Shown here one piece after another: positions 16,920 to 25,931 of a DNA stretch of 41,016 nt. Position 1 is the first letter of the stretch; every line of letters begins with the position of its first letter. This DNA is from Prevotella sp. UBA6429 (GTDB lineage: Bacteria > Bacteroidota > Bacteroidia > Bacteroidales > Bacteroidaceae). The stretch is from assembly GCA_002437285.1 (NCBI GenBank), contig DJOV01000103.1, positions 15,911 through 56,926 on the forward strand, in the 5' to 3' direction. The notes below the pieces were generated by a model that saw only the letters and a program-made list of their open reading frames with translations, searched no databases and was not told the DNA's origin. Both the position numbers and the translations under genes were made by a program.

Positions 16920-18014
16920 TTACACCAGCACATCCCAAAAACACTGGGGCAAGTGTATGTTGTCCACATCCATCGCGTCAACAAACAGCGGCGCGATATC
17001 ACCAGGCTCAAACCCGGCTATGCCACAGCCGATGGGCGTGACGAGAAACACCTGGTCGGCATGCTGACGCGCATAGTCGACAAACTGGTCCACATAGGGC
17101 CGTATGGTCTCGGTACCTCCCTGCATGGTGGGGATGGCGTAGCTCTGTCCCTGTGGACCCACGCCAACGCCCATCTTGGCGCCAAAGTAAAGGCGGGCGG
17201 CACGGGCGGCGCCACCGCCGTGCATACCGGCAAGGTTGCTGCCGAAGACAAAGATCTCACGGGGGCCAAGCACTGTCACCACCTCGGGCGTGACACGCTG
17301 TGAATAATCGGGTTGTTTCATCATCGCAAAGTCTGTAAGTTTGGCGGCGCGCTCGGCAAACGACAGGCCATCGTCGCCCTTCGCCACGGGACACCGTGAC
17401 AGCAGCGGAGACTCGTAGTAGGCCTTGAAATAGGGCACCACGACAGTCTCCATCAGCTTGCGGTAGCGCTGGGTGACAGCCGAGGGCGTCATGCCGAGCT
17501 GTTCGGCCACCTCTTTGCCCTTGAACCCCTCCACGAGAATCATCTGCAGAATGATGGACGAGCGGCTGTCGCGCGGGAAACGGCGGCGGCACAGCTCCAT
17601 GACCGTGGCGCGGAAGTCGGCAGAGAAGCTGTCATCGGGAATGTCAAAGGCCACCTGCGTCTTGCCCATGCGCTCCACAAAGGGTTTCACCTGCGCCTCA
17701 CGGTTGTAGTCCTTCAGGCGGTCGAGCAGCACGAAACGGAAACCGTTGATCATCCATGTGCGGAGCGACACGCCAGGGCCTCGGCGGTCGAGCTGTCTGA
17801 AATCATGCTGGCTGAGCGCCAGGTAATACTCATGGGCGATACTGAAAAAGTCGAGACCTGACTTGTACGCAAGGTCATAGCGCTTGTCGCAGACGCGGTA
17901 GGCGATGCGGCAAGTGTCGTAGAAATAGTCGCGGGTCAGCTGGGCATCGTGGTGTCGCAGCCCCTCCACTATCTCGTCATCGGTGAGCGCTGTGGGCGCG
18001 TCAAGATTGTTCAT
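16920..18014 (-). CDS. Sigma-like protein fused to an A1S_2505-type (macrodomain-like) domain
   Basis: 364 residues. Start at 18014 (MNNLDAPTALTDDEIVEGL) because a -7 promoter box ends six bases upstream; in-frame ATGs further up would lie inside the promoter. Residues ~20-105 resemble sigma-70 region 2 (RDYFYDTCRIAYRV ... LRTWMINGFRFVLLDRLKDY). Residues ~145-195 resemble region 4 with a helix-turn-helix (FKGKEVAEQLGMTPSAVTQR). Residues ~250-364 are a separate domain: EIFVFGSNLAGMHGGGAARA, GVGVGPQGQSYAIPTMQGG, TPIGCGIAGFEPGDI. This is the pattern of the A1S_2505 phage/bacterial family, whose glycine loops recall macrodomains that bind ADP-ribose. Known separately; the fusion is what is odd. 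Inferred: a transcription factor or sigma factor sensing a nucleotide or ADP-ribose-like ligand. It could alternatively be a DNA-binding protein that is not a true sigma factor. The divergent neighbour is a vWA protein. Confidence 0.8.
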   Translation of the reverse strand: MNNLDAPTALTDDEIVEGLRHHDAQLTRDYFYDTCRIAYRVCDKRYDLAYKSGLDFFSIAHEYYLALSQHDFRQLDRRGPGVSLRTWMINGFRFVLLDRLKDYNREAQVKPFVERMGKTQVAFDIPDDSFSADFRATVMELCRRRFPRDSRSSIILQMILVEGFKGKEVAEQLGMTPSAVTQRYRKLMETVVVPYFKAYYESPLLSRCPVAKGDDGLSFAERAAKLTDFAMMKQPDYSQRVTPEVVTVLGPREIFVFGSNLAGMHGGGAARAARLYFGAKMGVGVGPQGQSYAIPTMQGGTETIRPYVDQFVDYARQHADQVFLVTPIGCGIAGFEPGDIAPLFVDAMDVDNIHLPQCFWDVLV

Positions 18015-18019
18015 CGGCG

Positions 18020-18027
18020 CAAATATA
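18020..18027 (-). promoter_or_regulatory. -7 box directly before the sigma-fusion start
   Basis: TATATTTG on the minus strand (complement CAAATATA at 18020-18027) fits TAnnTTTG. Only five bases separate it from the ATG at 18014, so the transcript would be leaderless or nearly so. No clear -33 TTTG is seen. Confidence 0.55.
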
Positions 18028-18116
18028 GCCATTTTCTGAAAAAAAGTAGGGGTAGCGCTTAATTTTTTTCTTTCCTTTTCTTCTAATGGTCTGACACAAC
18101 CCAAAAGATCACTATC

Positions 18117-18797
18117 ATGGAAAGAAGAAAAAGAACACAGACACGGAGAATCGTCAACCTCATCATTGTGGACGAAAGCGGCAGCATGAGCCTCATCGAG
18201 CACCAAGCCCTTGCAGGCCTCAACGAGACACTCGCCACCGTGAAGCGCATGCAGGACCATGACCCGGCGGTCAGCCAAAGCGTGACGCTGCTCACCTTCA
18301 ACAGCGAGCACACGCACCACGTGTACGACAACGCGCCGGCACGCCTCACACGGCCCGTCACCCCACACGAGTACCAACCCTGTGGCGGCACGCCTCTCTA
18401 CGACGCCATCGGCCTGGGCGTCAGCAAGGTCAACGCACAGACAAGCGCCTCCGACGCGGTGCTCGTCACCATCATCACCGACGGTGAGGAGAACTGTTCC
18501 AAGGAGTACGACCTGCGCATGGTGAAACAGCTCATCGAGAAGATGAAGAAACAACGCTGGACCTTCACTTTCATCGGCACCGACAACCTCGACGTGGCGC
18601 GCATGGCCCGCGACATGGCCATCGACAACCACATGGAGTTCACCGAAGACGCCGAGGGCACCCGGCGCATGTTCGAAGTCGAACGCAATGCGCGCATACG
18701 CTTCTGCCGCGCCGTCCACGAAGACAGGCTTCCCAAAGGCGGTTATTTCGACGGACTCGACGACCGCCTGCCTGCCCGCAAGAAGGGTTCGGAATGA
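18117..18797 (+). CDS. Von Willebrand factor type A domain protein
   Basis: 226 residues with no signal peptide, so cytoplasmic. It is a single vWA domain with a complete metal-ion-dependent adhesion site: DESGS at 19-23, Thr92 in GGTPLYDA, Asp122 in TDGEEN. Similar stand-alone vWA proteins occur in tellurite/stress (TerY-like) and chaperone-type systems, where they act as assembly scaffolds. The C-terminal ~60 residues are charged (MFEVERNARIRFCRAVHEDR). It is transcribed away from the sigma/A1S_2505 fusion across a 102-base gap, suggesting shared control. The substrate or partner is unknown; no ter kinase or phosphatase gene is in view. Confidence 0.85.
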   Translation: MERRKRTQTRRIVNLIIVDESGSMSLIEHQALAGLNETLATVKRMQDHDPAVSQSVTLLTFNSEHTHHVYDNAPARLTRPVTPHEYQPCGGTPLYDAIGLGVSKVNAQTSASDAVLVTIITDGEENCSKEYDLRMVKQLIEKMKKQRWTFTFIGTDNLDVARMARDMAIDNHMEFTEDAEGTRRMFEVERNARIRFCRAVHEDRLPKGGYFDGLDDRLPARKKGSE

Positions 18798-18999
18798 CCG
18801 ATGCCATCCGGAGAACCATGCCGCGCCTTCGCCTTCAGCGGCGGAAAGGGACCTCAGGGGGGAAAAAGGCCCGAAAAGCTGCCGACGGGCGGGCGCGGCT
18901 CTCCGGCTAAGGGAGGGCACCAGCTACGCCTTTATATTTATTTAAGGTTTTGGCCAAAAGAAACGACACATAATTAGGATAGGAACCAAATAAAATTGT

Positions 19000-19007
19000 T
19001 ATCTTTG
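19000..19007 (+). promoter_or_regulatory. -7 box of the SDR gene
   Basis: TATCTTTG, 40 bases before the ATG at 19048. The -33 position is degenerate. The 250-base gap 18798-19047 otherwise holds only G/C-rich sequence after the vWA gene (18790-18915), with no clear terminator. Confidence 0.6.
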
Positions 19008-19047
19008 CAATCGTATAATTGACTTTTTCAACTTAAAACAATAGGTT

Positions 19048-19869
19048 ATGACTAGTTTGAAAGACTTTTCTTTGGAAGGTAAGAACGCCTGGATCACAGG
19101 CGCCACTTACGGTATCGGCTTCAACATTGCCAAGGCTTTCCATGCCGCCGGTGTGAAGAACATCATCTTCAACGACATCGACCAGGAGCACGTCGACCGC
19201 GGCCTGGCTTCCTACAAGGAGGCAGGCATCGAGAACGTGCACGGATATGTCTGCAACGTCACCGACGAGAACGCCGTCGAGGCGCTCGTGAAGCAGATCC
19301 ATGAGGAGATTGGCAATATCGACATCTTGGTCAACAACGCCGGCATCATCAAGCGCATCCCCATGGTGGAGATGAGCCGCAAGGACTTCCAGCAGGTCAT
19401 CGATATCGATCTCGTCGGCCCGTTCATCTGCTCCAAGGCTGTGCTGCCTGAGATGATCGAGCGCAAGGAGGGCAAGATCATCAACATGTGCTCCATGATG
19501 TCGGAGCTCGGACGCGAGACCGTGTCGGCCTATGCAGCTGCCAAGGGTGGCCTGAAGATGCTCACACGCAACATCTGCTCTGAGTATGGCCAGTACAACA
19601 TCCAGTGCAATGCCATCGGCCCGGGCTACATCGCCACACCGCAGACCGCTCCCCTGCGTGAGCGTCAGCCGGACGGCAGTCGTCATCCGTTCGACAAGTT
19701 CATCTGCGCCAAGACTCCCGCCGGACGCTGGCTCGATCCCTCTGAGCTGGGCGGCCCCGCCGTGTTCCTGGCTTCTCATGCCTCAGACGCTGTCAACGGA
19801 CACGTGCTCTACGTCGACGGCGGCATCCTGGCCTACATCGGCAAGGACCCCTCACAGTTCAACGGATAA
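19048..19869 (+). CDS. Short-chain dehydrogenase, gluconate 5-dehydrogenase-like
   Basis: 273 residues, classical SDR. Seen: cofactor motif TGATYGIG (residues ~18-25), NNAG (~97-100), the catalytic Ser of INMCSMMSELG, YAAAKGG (Tyr/Lys pair near 160-164) and GPGYIATPQTAP. The segment IIKRIPMVEMSRKDFQQVID and the C-terminal FDKFICAKTPAGRWLDPSELG resemble gluconate 5-dehydrogenase (IdnO) and 2-deoxy-gluconate/diketo-gluconate dehydrogenase (KduD). It would reduce a keto-gluconate with NAD(P)H in sugar-acid use. It stands alone: no isomerase, aldolase or kinase of the pathway is adjacent, so the exact substrate cannot be fixed here. Confidence 0.88.
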   Translation: MTSLKDFSLEGKNAWITGATYGIGFNIAKAFHAAGVKNIIFNDIDQEHVDRGLASYKEAGIENVHGYVCNVTDENAVEALVKQIHEEIGNIDILVNNAGIIKRIPMVEMSRKDFQQVIDIDLVGPFICSKAVLPEMIERKEGKIINMCSMMSELGRETVSAYAAAKGGLKMLTRNICSEYGQYNIQCNAIGPGYIATPQTAPLRERQPDGSRHPFDKFICAKTPAGRWLDPSELGGPAVFLASHASDAVNGHVLYVDGGILAYIGKDPSQFNG

Positions 19870-19900
19870 GACGTTTCGACTGAAATACATACCAACAATA

Positions 19901-19930
19901 AAAAAGCCCACGGCATGCCGTGGGCTTTTT
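19901..19930. terminator. Bidirectional terminator between SDR and HU genes
   Basis: A perfect 30-base palindrome, AAAAAGCCCACGGCA with its exact complement, giving an A run on one side and a T run on the other. It serves the two convergent genes. Confidence 0.95.
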
Positions 19931-19948
19931 TATTAATTATCTTTACAA

Positions 19949-20224
19949 TTACTTATTCACAGCATCGGCAAACTGAGCGCCAGCGGCAAACTTCACAACT
20001 GTCTTGGCTGCAAGCTCCACCTTCTCACCTGTGCGGGGATTGACGCCCTGACGAGCAGGACGCTCCTTTGTAGCGAATGTGCCGAAACCAACCAGCTGAA
20101 CCTTCTCACCTGCTACCAGTGCGTCCTTGATGGCATCTGTTGTAGCGTCCAGCGCTGCCTTGGCCTGTGTGGAGGTGATACCTGCTGCCTCAGCAATCTT
20201 CTTTACTAATTCTGTCTTGTTCAT
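19949..20224 (-). CDS. DNA-binding protein HU
   Basis: 91 residues, standard HU length. It binds and bends DNA as a dimer in the nucleoid. Seen: MNKTELVKKIAEAAGI start, GFGTFATKERPARQGVNPRT spanning the beta arm with the conserved RxGxNPxTG, and VVKFAAGAQFADAVNK at the end, close to the HU-beta pattern. It has a textbook promoter (20278-20308) and shares a bidirectional terminator with the SDR gene. HU and IHF are hard to separate by sequence alone; the tip and the length favour HU. Confidence 0.97.
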   Translation of the reverse strand: MNKTELVKKIAEAAGITSTQAKAALDATTDAIKDALVAGEKVQLVGFGTFATKERPARQGVNPRTGEKVELAAKTVVKFAAGAQFADAVNK

Positions 20225-20277
20225 AATTTTGGGTTATTTTGTGAATATAAATGGTTGCTTCGTCTATTTGTGGCGAC

Positions 20278-20308
20278 AAATATAGGTCTTTAGTTTCATA
20301 ATCCAAAC
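20278..20308 (-). promoter_or_regulatory. Promoter of the HU gene
   Basis: On the minus strand TTTG (complement at 20305-20308), a 19-base spacer and TATATTTG (20278-20285): full consensus. The ATG is at 20224, giving a ~47-base leader. Confidence 0.85.
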
Positions 20309-20389
20309 AAAAATAAAAAAAAAGTGATGTAAAAAATTAAAAATCACCGCAAATCCACTGTTCCTTAACCATTTAACCGACTTTTTTCG

Positions 20390-20397
20390 TAAATTTG
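20390..20397 (+). promoter_or_regulatory. -7 box of the rhomboid operon
   Basis: TAAATTTG, followed by the ATG at 20438. No TTTG at the -33 position. Confidence 0.55.
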
Positions 20398-20437
20398 CAC
20401 CGTTTTTCAAGATCATATCAACCAACAGGAACGCATC

Positions 20438-21352
20438 ATGCCAAAAATACCAACCATCACCAAAAACCTGCTCATCATCAACGTGCTACTCTTCTTGGCC
20501 ACTGAGGTGCTTGAGCCAACCCTGGGTGTGGACCTCACATCGCTCTTGGGACTTCATTTCTTCAAGGCGCCCGACTTCCGCACCTACCAGCTCGTCACCT
20601 ACATGTTCATGCACGGAGGATTCACACACATCTTCTTCAACATGTTCATGCTATGGATGTTTGGGTCTGTCGTGGAAAGAATGTGGGGAACAAAAAGATA
20701 CCTTTTTTATTACATATTCTGTGGCGTAGGCGCTGGTTTGTGCCAGGAACTGGCCCAGTACATCCAGTATGCGAACAGCGACTTGGCCAACTATCAGATG
20801 GTCAACACCGGAACGGCCCTCATCCCCGTCAGCCAGTATCTCAACCTGTGGACCACCGTGGGCGCATCGGGTGCGCTCTACGCGCTGCTGCTGGCCTTCG
20901 GCATGATGTTCCCCAACGAGCGGATGTTCATCATCCCTATCCCTTTCCCCATCAAGGCCAAGTGGATGGTCATCGGTTCCATCGTCGTGGAGTTTATCCT
21001 GGGACAAGTGAACGGAGGTGACGGAGTGGCACACATGGCACACCTCGGCGGCATGGCCTTCGGCTTCCTGCTTATCCTCTACTGGCGGCGACAAGCGGGC
21101 GGAGGCTACCAGCAGGGGCGAGGCACCCAGTTTTTCAGCAACTTGCAACAGCGATGGCGCAACAGTCAAGCGGGACGAAACGCCAAAAGGCGCAGCCACA
21201 CAGGCAATGCCGACTGGGACTACAACGCCAACAAGCGCGCCACGCAGGAAGAGATAGACCGCATACTCGACAAAATCAGGAAAAGCGGATACGACAGCCT
21301 CACAAAGGCCGAGAAGCAAACGCTTTTCGACCAAAGCAAACATGATCGCTAA
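20438..21352 (+). CDS. Rhomboid family intramembrane serine protease
   Basis: 304 residues. It cleaves transmembrane segments of substrate proteins within the cytoplasmic membrane. Six or so helices: ~9-24, 50-80 (with HGGFTHIFFNMFMLWMFG), 85-105, 138-158, 175-190 and 198-217. The catalytic pair is visible: Ser144 in GASG and His202 in AHMAHLGG-type HLGG. After the last helix there is a polar tail of ~85 residues rich in Arg, Gln and Lys (RRQAGGGYQQGRG...), which is cytoplasmic and not part of the core fold. Its end overlaps the start of the next gene by 11 bases, so the two are co-translated. Substrate unknown. Confidence 0.94.
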   Translation: MPKIPTITKNLLIINVLLFLATEVLEPTLGVDLTSLLGLHFFKAPDFRTYQLVTYMFMHGGFTHIFFNMFMLWMFGSVVERMWGTKRYLFYYIFCGVGAGLCQELAQYIQYANSDLANYQMVNTGTALIPVSQYLNLWTTVGASGALYALLLAFGMMFPNERMFIIPIPFPIKAKWMVIGSIVVEFILGQVNGGDGVAHMAHLGGMAFGFLLILYWRRQAGGGYQQGRGTQFFSNLQQRWRNSQAGRNAKRRSHTGNADWDYNANKRATQEEIDRILDKIRKSGYDSLTKAEKQTLFDQSKHDR

Positions 21353-22433
21353 AATCAAGAAATTCTCACTGCAAGTCGTTGCCGGAGCCAATGCGGTGAC
21401 CATCCTGCTCATGCTCCTCGTGGGCTACAGCGGACACATCAACCCCGTCAACCATCCCCTGCTGGCCAACGCCGGGCTCGTATTCCCGGCGTTCATCGCC
21501 ATCAACGCGGCCTTTCTCGTCTTCTGGGTCATATTCAAGTTCAAGGGCGTCATCATACCTTTCGTGGGCTACATCCTTTGTTACGGACCCATGAGGACCT
21601 ACATGCCCGTCAACATCCCACACGACCCACCCGTGGGAGCCATCAAGGTGCTGTCCTACAACACACAGGGATACCACAGCATGCGCGCCGGCCAGACGTC
21701 CACCTTCTCCGCCGACACCATCGCCTCCTACATCCTACACAGCGGCGCCGACATCGTGTGTGTGCAGGAAGGGGGACACACGCTGCCCTTCGACAGCACG
21801 TTCCACAAGCGCTACCCCTACATCGTGGAGGAGCCCAAGCCTGCAAGCGGCGATGTCATCGCCCTCTACAGCCGATTTCCCATACGCCGCTCCCAGGTCA
21901 TCGACTATCCCTCCGAAGGCAACATGAGCGTGGCCTTCTACCTCAACATCAACGGGCAGAAGGTGCTTGTCGTCAACAACCACCTGGAGACCAACGCCCT
22001 CGACAAAGACGACAAGACGGGCTTCGGCGACCTCATCAAGGGCGACCTCGACAAGGACATGGCACGCGCTGAGTCATCACGGCTCATCGACAAGCTCGGC
22101 CTGGCGTCGAAGAAACGGGCACCCCAGGCCGAGGCCGTGGCCCGATACATCGCCAACCACCGCACAGGACACCGCGTCATCGTATGCGGTGACTTCAACG
22201 AGAACCCGCTCGGCTATGCCCACACACGCATCGGAGAAGACCTCACCGACTGCTACGCGGCCACTGCCAACGGCATCGGACGGTCCTACAACCAGAGCCA
22301 CATGTACGTCAGGATTGACCACCTGTTCTGCTCCGGCGACATCACGCCTTATGCCTGCGATGTCGACAGCCGCATCAAGGCCAGCGACCACTACCCCATC
22401 TACTGCTGGTTCAAATTCGGAAGGAAAATCTAA
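21342..22433 (+). CDS. Membrane-anchored endonuclease/exonuclease/phosphatase family protein
   Basis: 363 residues. The N terminus has three hydrophobic segments (~10-27, 42-62, 66-80) that anchor it in the membrane. The rest is an EEP domain: VLSYNTQGYHS (~104), VCVQEGG with the catalytic Glu (~141-147), VVNNHLETNALD with a His (~210), CGDFNENPLG with the Asp/Asn pair (~284) and ASDHYPIYC with the final Asp-His (~350). The family cleaves phosphodiester or phosphoester bonds of nucleic acids, inositides or lipids; the substrate here is unknown. The start overlaps the rhomboid gene by 11 bases; rhomboid-EEP pairs recur in Bacteroidales, though the functional link is not known to me. Confidence 0.9.
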   Translation: MIAKIKKFSLQVVAGANAVTILLMLLVGYSGHINPVNHPLLANAGLVFPAFIAINAAFLVFWVIFKFKGVIIPFVGYILCYGPMRTYMPVNIPHDPPVGAIKVLSYNTQGYHSMRAGQTSTFSADTIASYILHSGADIVCVQEGGHTLPFDSTFHKRYPYIVEEPKPASGDVIALYSRFPIRRSQVIDYPSEGNMSVAFYLNINGQKVLVVNNHLETNALDKDDKTGFGDLIKGDLDKDMARAESSRLIDKLGLASKKRAPQAEAVARYIANHRTGHRVIVCGDFNENPLGYAHTRIGEDLTDCYAATANGIGRSYNQSHMYVRIDHLFCSGDITPYACDVDSRIKASDHYPIYCWFKFGRKI

Positions 22434-22482
22434 AAATGGAATAATAAACACCTATAAATTTCTGAAAAAGAAGGAAAATTAG

Positions 22483-22490
22483 TATCTTTG
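22483..22490 (+). promoter_or_regulatory. -7 box of secDF
   Basis: TATCTTTG, 56 bases before the ATG at 22547. A TTTC at 22459-22462, 20 bases upstream, may serve as a degenerate -33. Confidence 0.65.
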
Positions 22491-22546
22491 CACATCTTAT
22501 AGATGTTAATTAGATTGAAATAATAAATAAACAAATAACTAACAAA

Positions 22547-25500
22547 ATGCGAAACAAAGGAATTGTAATTGTAACAGCCGTCTTACTGACGCTTACATGC
22601 CTCTTCTATTTGTCGTTCCCGATTGCCACAAACTACTATGACAATCAGGCAGCCAAGCTCAAGGATCCCATTGATCAGCAGAACTACAAGGATTCTGTGA
22701 AGTACCTTGGCATTTACGACTACCAGAAGTGTCTGCAAACGCAGATCGGTCTCGGACTGGATCTGAAAGGCGGAATGAACGTGGTACTGGAAATCTCAGT
22801 GCCCGATGTGGTCGACATGCTCGCTGACCACAAGACTGACCCGGCATTCGTCAAGTCGATGAACGAGGCCAAGAAGCAACTGGAAGCCGGCAAGAGCGAC
22901 TTCATCGCTCTCTTCATCGACGCTTACCACAAGAACGCCCCCGGACACCATCTCGCTGAGGTCTTCGCCACACAGCAGCTCCAAGGCAAGGTGTCGCCCA
23001 CCAGCACCGACAGCGAGGTGGAGAAGGCTCTGCGCGCTGAGGTGAGCTCGGCCATCGACAACTCATTCAATGTTGTTCGCACACGTATCGACCAGTTTGG
23101 TGTCGTGCAGCCCAACATACAGCGCATCCAAGGCGCTGAGGGCCGCATCATGGTGGAGATGCCTGGCATCAAGGAGCCCGAGCGCATGCGCAAGCTCCTG
23201 CAGGGTAGCGCCAACCTCGAGTTCTGGGAGACCTACAACGCCGACGAAATCATCCCGTACCTCCAACAGCTTGACCAGCGCCTGGCCAACGCCGACCAGG
23301 AGTCTGCCAAGAAAGACACCGCCAACGCCAAGGAGGAGAAAAAGGCTGAGCCCGCCAAGAAGCAGGCACAGCACAAGTTTATGATCAACAACGGCAAAAA
23401 GGCCGACAATATCAAGACCACGCCCGACAACGAGCTGGAGCAGGCCAAGAAGCAGCACCCGCTGCTCGCCATGCTGCAGACCACTGGCGCCGGAAGCCTG
23501 AGCCTCGTGGGCTATGCCAGCGCTCGCGACACCGCCGCCATCAACAAGGTCATCTACGGACAGGTGGCCAAGCAGGTGTTGCCCACCGACCTCCGACTGA
23601 TGTGGAGTGCCAAGCCCACTGACAACATCCAGGCCAAGAACATCTATGAGCTTCACGCTCTGAAGGTCACCACCACCAATGGTCGCGCTCCGCTGGAGGG
23701 TGATGTCATCACCGACGCCAGCGACCAGTTCAACCATGTCACCGGCGCTCCTGAGGTCTCCATGTCGATGAACTCAGAGGGCGCACGCCGCTGGTCAGAG
23801 CTGACCAAGGCCAACATCGGCAAGGCCATCGCCATCGTGCTCGACGGTGTGGTGTACACCTCTCCCCGCATCCTCAACCAGATTGACGGCGGACAGAGCT
23901 CCATCACCGGCAACTTCACCATCGAGGACACCAAGGACCTGGCCAACACCCTGAAGTCGGGACGCATGCCCGCACCCGCACACATCGTGCAGGAGGAGGT
24001 CGTCGGTCCTACGCTCGGTGCCCAGTCCATCCAGCAGGGTATCATCTCGTTTGCCATCGCCTTCGTGCTCTTGGTCATCTACATGCTTGTGGTCTACAAC
24101 ATCATTCCTGGATCACTCGCCGTGCTGGCCCTCTTGCTCAATGTGTTCTTCACGCTGGGTATCCTGACATCGTTCCAGGCCGCCCTCACCATGAGCGGTA
24201 TCGCAGGTATGGTGCTGTCGCTCGGTACGGCTGTCGACGCCAACGTGCTGATCTATGAGCGTATCAAGGAGGAGCTTCGCGCCGGCAAGGACATGCGACT
24301 GGCCATCAACGCCGGTTACAGCAATGCCTTCTCCGCCATCTTCGACTCCAACTTGACGTCTGTCATCACGGGTGTCATCCTCTACCTCTTCGGCACAGGA
24401 CCCATCCGCGGCTTCGCCACCACTTGGATCATCGGCATCGTCTGCTCGTTCTTCACAGCCGTCTACCTGACTCGTCTGGTCTACGACTACAAGATCAACC
24501 ACGGCAAGTGGATGCACCTGAAGCTTTGGACCAGCATCTCACAGAACATGATGCAGGGCACCAACTTCAAGTTCATGTCTGCATACAAGAAGAGCTTCAC
24601 CTTCGCCGCCATCGCCCTCGTGGTCTTCATCGTCAGCTTCGGCACACGTCACCTCGCACAGAGCATCGACTTCACGGGTGGCCGCAACTACGTGGTGCAG
24701 TTTGAACAGGCCACACAGCCTGAGCAGGTGCGCACGGTGCTGGAGAAGACCTTCCCCGGATACACCACCAGCGCCATCTCACTGGGTAACGACGGCCGCA
24801 CCATCCGCATCTCGACCAACTACAAGATTGAGTCGACCGACACCAAGGTAGACGGACAGGTGGAGACCATGCTCTTCAACGGTCTGAAGGAGGCTGGCCT
24901 CGTCAGCCAGAAGAATGTGGAGACCTTCAAGAACCCGGACATCCGCCAGGGTGGCTCCATCATCAGTTCATCCAAGGTGGGTCCGTCCATCGCCAAGGAC
25001 GTGACACGCAGCGCCATCATCAGCGTGTTCATCGCTCTCGTGGCCATCTTCCTCTACATCCTGCTTCGTTTCCGCAACGTGGCCTTCTCACTCGGTTCCA
25101 CCATTGCCCTGGCCTTCGATGCCGTGACCGTCATCGGCTTCTTCTCGTTGCTGCAGGGCCTGCTGCCCTTCTCGCTCGAGGTCGACCAGACATTCATCGG
25201 CGCTGTGCTGACCGTCATCGGCTACTCCATCAACGATAAGGTGGTGGTGTTCGACCGTATCCGTGAGAACCTGAAGCTCCATCCGAAGGAGGATTTGCAG
25301 AAGCTGTTCAACGACTCCATCAACCAGACTTTGGCCCGTACCATCAACACCTCAGTCACCACGCTCGTCGTGTTGCTCTGCATCCTGTTCCTGGGCGGAA
25401 AGAGCATCCAGCCGTTCGCCTTCGCCATGACACTGGGCGTCATCTTCGGTACGCTCAGCTCCATCTTCCTCGCATCGCCCATCGCCTACCTCGTGATGGG

Positions 25501-25555
25501 TTGCAAGATCAAGGAGCAGGCCGCTACCGTTGCCACCGCTGTGGAGCAAGCCTAA
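22547..25555 (+). CDS. secDF: Protein translocase subunit SecDF
   Basis: 1002 residues: SecD and SecF fused, as usual in Bacteroidetes. It uses the proton gradient to pull proteins through SecYEG to the periplasm. Seen: first membrane segment (~5-25), LGLDLKGGMNVVLE (D1, ~71-84), the large periplasmic P1 region, GRMPAPAHIVQEEVVGPTLG (~476-495), a block of five helices with GTAVDANVLIYERIKEEL (~562), then the SecF half with DFTGGRNYVVQFE (~710) and VIGYSINDKVVVFDRIREN (~885-903). In P1 there is a low-complexity Lys/Ala/Glu insert (residues ~247-310, rich in AKKDTANAKEEKKAEPAKK). It is monocistronic, with its own promoter and terminator. Confidence 0.97.
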   Translation: MRNKGIVIVTAVLLTLTCLFYLSFPIATNYYDNQAAKLKDPIDQQNYKDSVKYLGIYDYQKCLQTQIGLGLDLKGGMNVVLEISVPDVVDMLADHKTDPAFVKSMNEAKKQLEAGKSDFIALFIDAYHKNAPGHHLAEVFATQQLQGKVSPTSTDSEVEKALRAEVSSAIDNSFNVVRTRIDQFGVVQPNIQRIQGAEGRIMVEMPGIKEPERMRKLLQGSANLEFWETYNADEIIPYLQQLDQRLANADQESAKKDTANAKEEKKAEPAKKQAQHKFMINNGKKADNIKTTPDNELEQAKKQHPLLAMLQTTGAGSLSLVGYASARDTAAINKVIYGQVAKQVLPTDLRLMWSAKPTDNIQAKNIYELHALKVTTTNGRAPLEGDVITDASDQFNHVTGAPEVSMSMNSEGARRWSELTKANIGKAIAIVLDGVVYTSPRILNQIDGGQSSITGNFTIEDTKDLANTLKSGRMPAPAHIVQEEVVGPTLGAQSIQQGIISFAIAFVLLVIYMLVVYNIIPGSLAVLALLLNVFFTLGILTSFQAALTMSGIAGMVLSLGTAVDANVLIYERIKEELRAGKDMRLAINAGYSNAFSAIFDSNLTSVITGVILYLFGTGPIRGFATTWIIGIVCSFFTAVYLTRLVYDYKINHGKWMHLKLWTSISQNMMQGTNFKFMSAYKKSFTFAAIALVVFIVSFGTRHLAQSIDFTGGRNYVVQFEQATQPEQVRTVLEKTFPGYTTSAISLGNDGRTIRISTNYKIESTDTKVDGQVETMLFNGLKEAGLVSQKNVETFKNPDIRQGGSIISSSKVGPSIAKDVTRSAIISVFIALVAIFLYILLRFRNVAFSLGSTIALAFDAVTVIGFFSLLQGLLPFSLEVDQTFIGAVLTVIGYSINDKVVVFDRIRENLKLHPKEDLQKLFNDSINQTLARTINTSVTTLVVLLCILFLGGKSIQPFAFAMTLGVIFGTLSSIFLASPIAYLVMGCKIKEQAATVATAVEQA

Positions 25556-25607
25556 TCAAGACATCCACATTCACGACATAGCCTCCCGCGAGGCCATGCC
25601 ATAAAGC

Positions 25608-25656
25608 AAGCGAGCCATCCACGTTCGGAAACCGAACAGGATGGCTCGCTTTTTTG
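25608..25656 (+). terminator. Intrinsic terminator of secDF
   Basis: 13-bp stem AAGCGAGCCATCC (25608-25620) with its complement at 25639-25651, inner stem GTTCGG/CCGAAC, and a T run. Confidence 0.92.
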
Positions 25657-25931
25657 TTTCTCCTTTTTGTTAAAGACCGACCGGCTTTCCTTGCGTATTT
25701 AGTTCTGTTTCGTCATTTCACTTTCAGATTTGTACCCCCTCAGACTTTTGAGAGCAGGCTCGACTATACAAGTTAAGATGTTCATTTCTCTACAATGGTT
25801 AGGACATCTCACAGAGATGACTGCAATATTCAGGCATAAATCACTACTGCACTTAGGCATGAATTATGCTTTTTCCTGGCAAACGGGCACACGAAATGCA
25901 GCTATCTCCGAAGCATATTTTTATTATTAAG
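25657..25931. other. Gene-poor stretch between secDF terminator and the hypothetical gene
   Basis: About 275 AT-rich bases. A 66-codon open frame at 25730-25930 lacks a good start context and a recognisable protein pattern, and I do not call it. No terminator for the minus-strand gene ending at 25932 is obvious. Confidence 0.5.

Noticed and set aside
17011..18920. Longer starts for the YbjQ and sigma-fusion genes (17011 and 18920)
   Set aside because: The YbjQ extension overlaps the upstream gene and exceeds family length. The fusion extension runs antisense through the vWA gene and across its own promoter.
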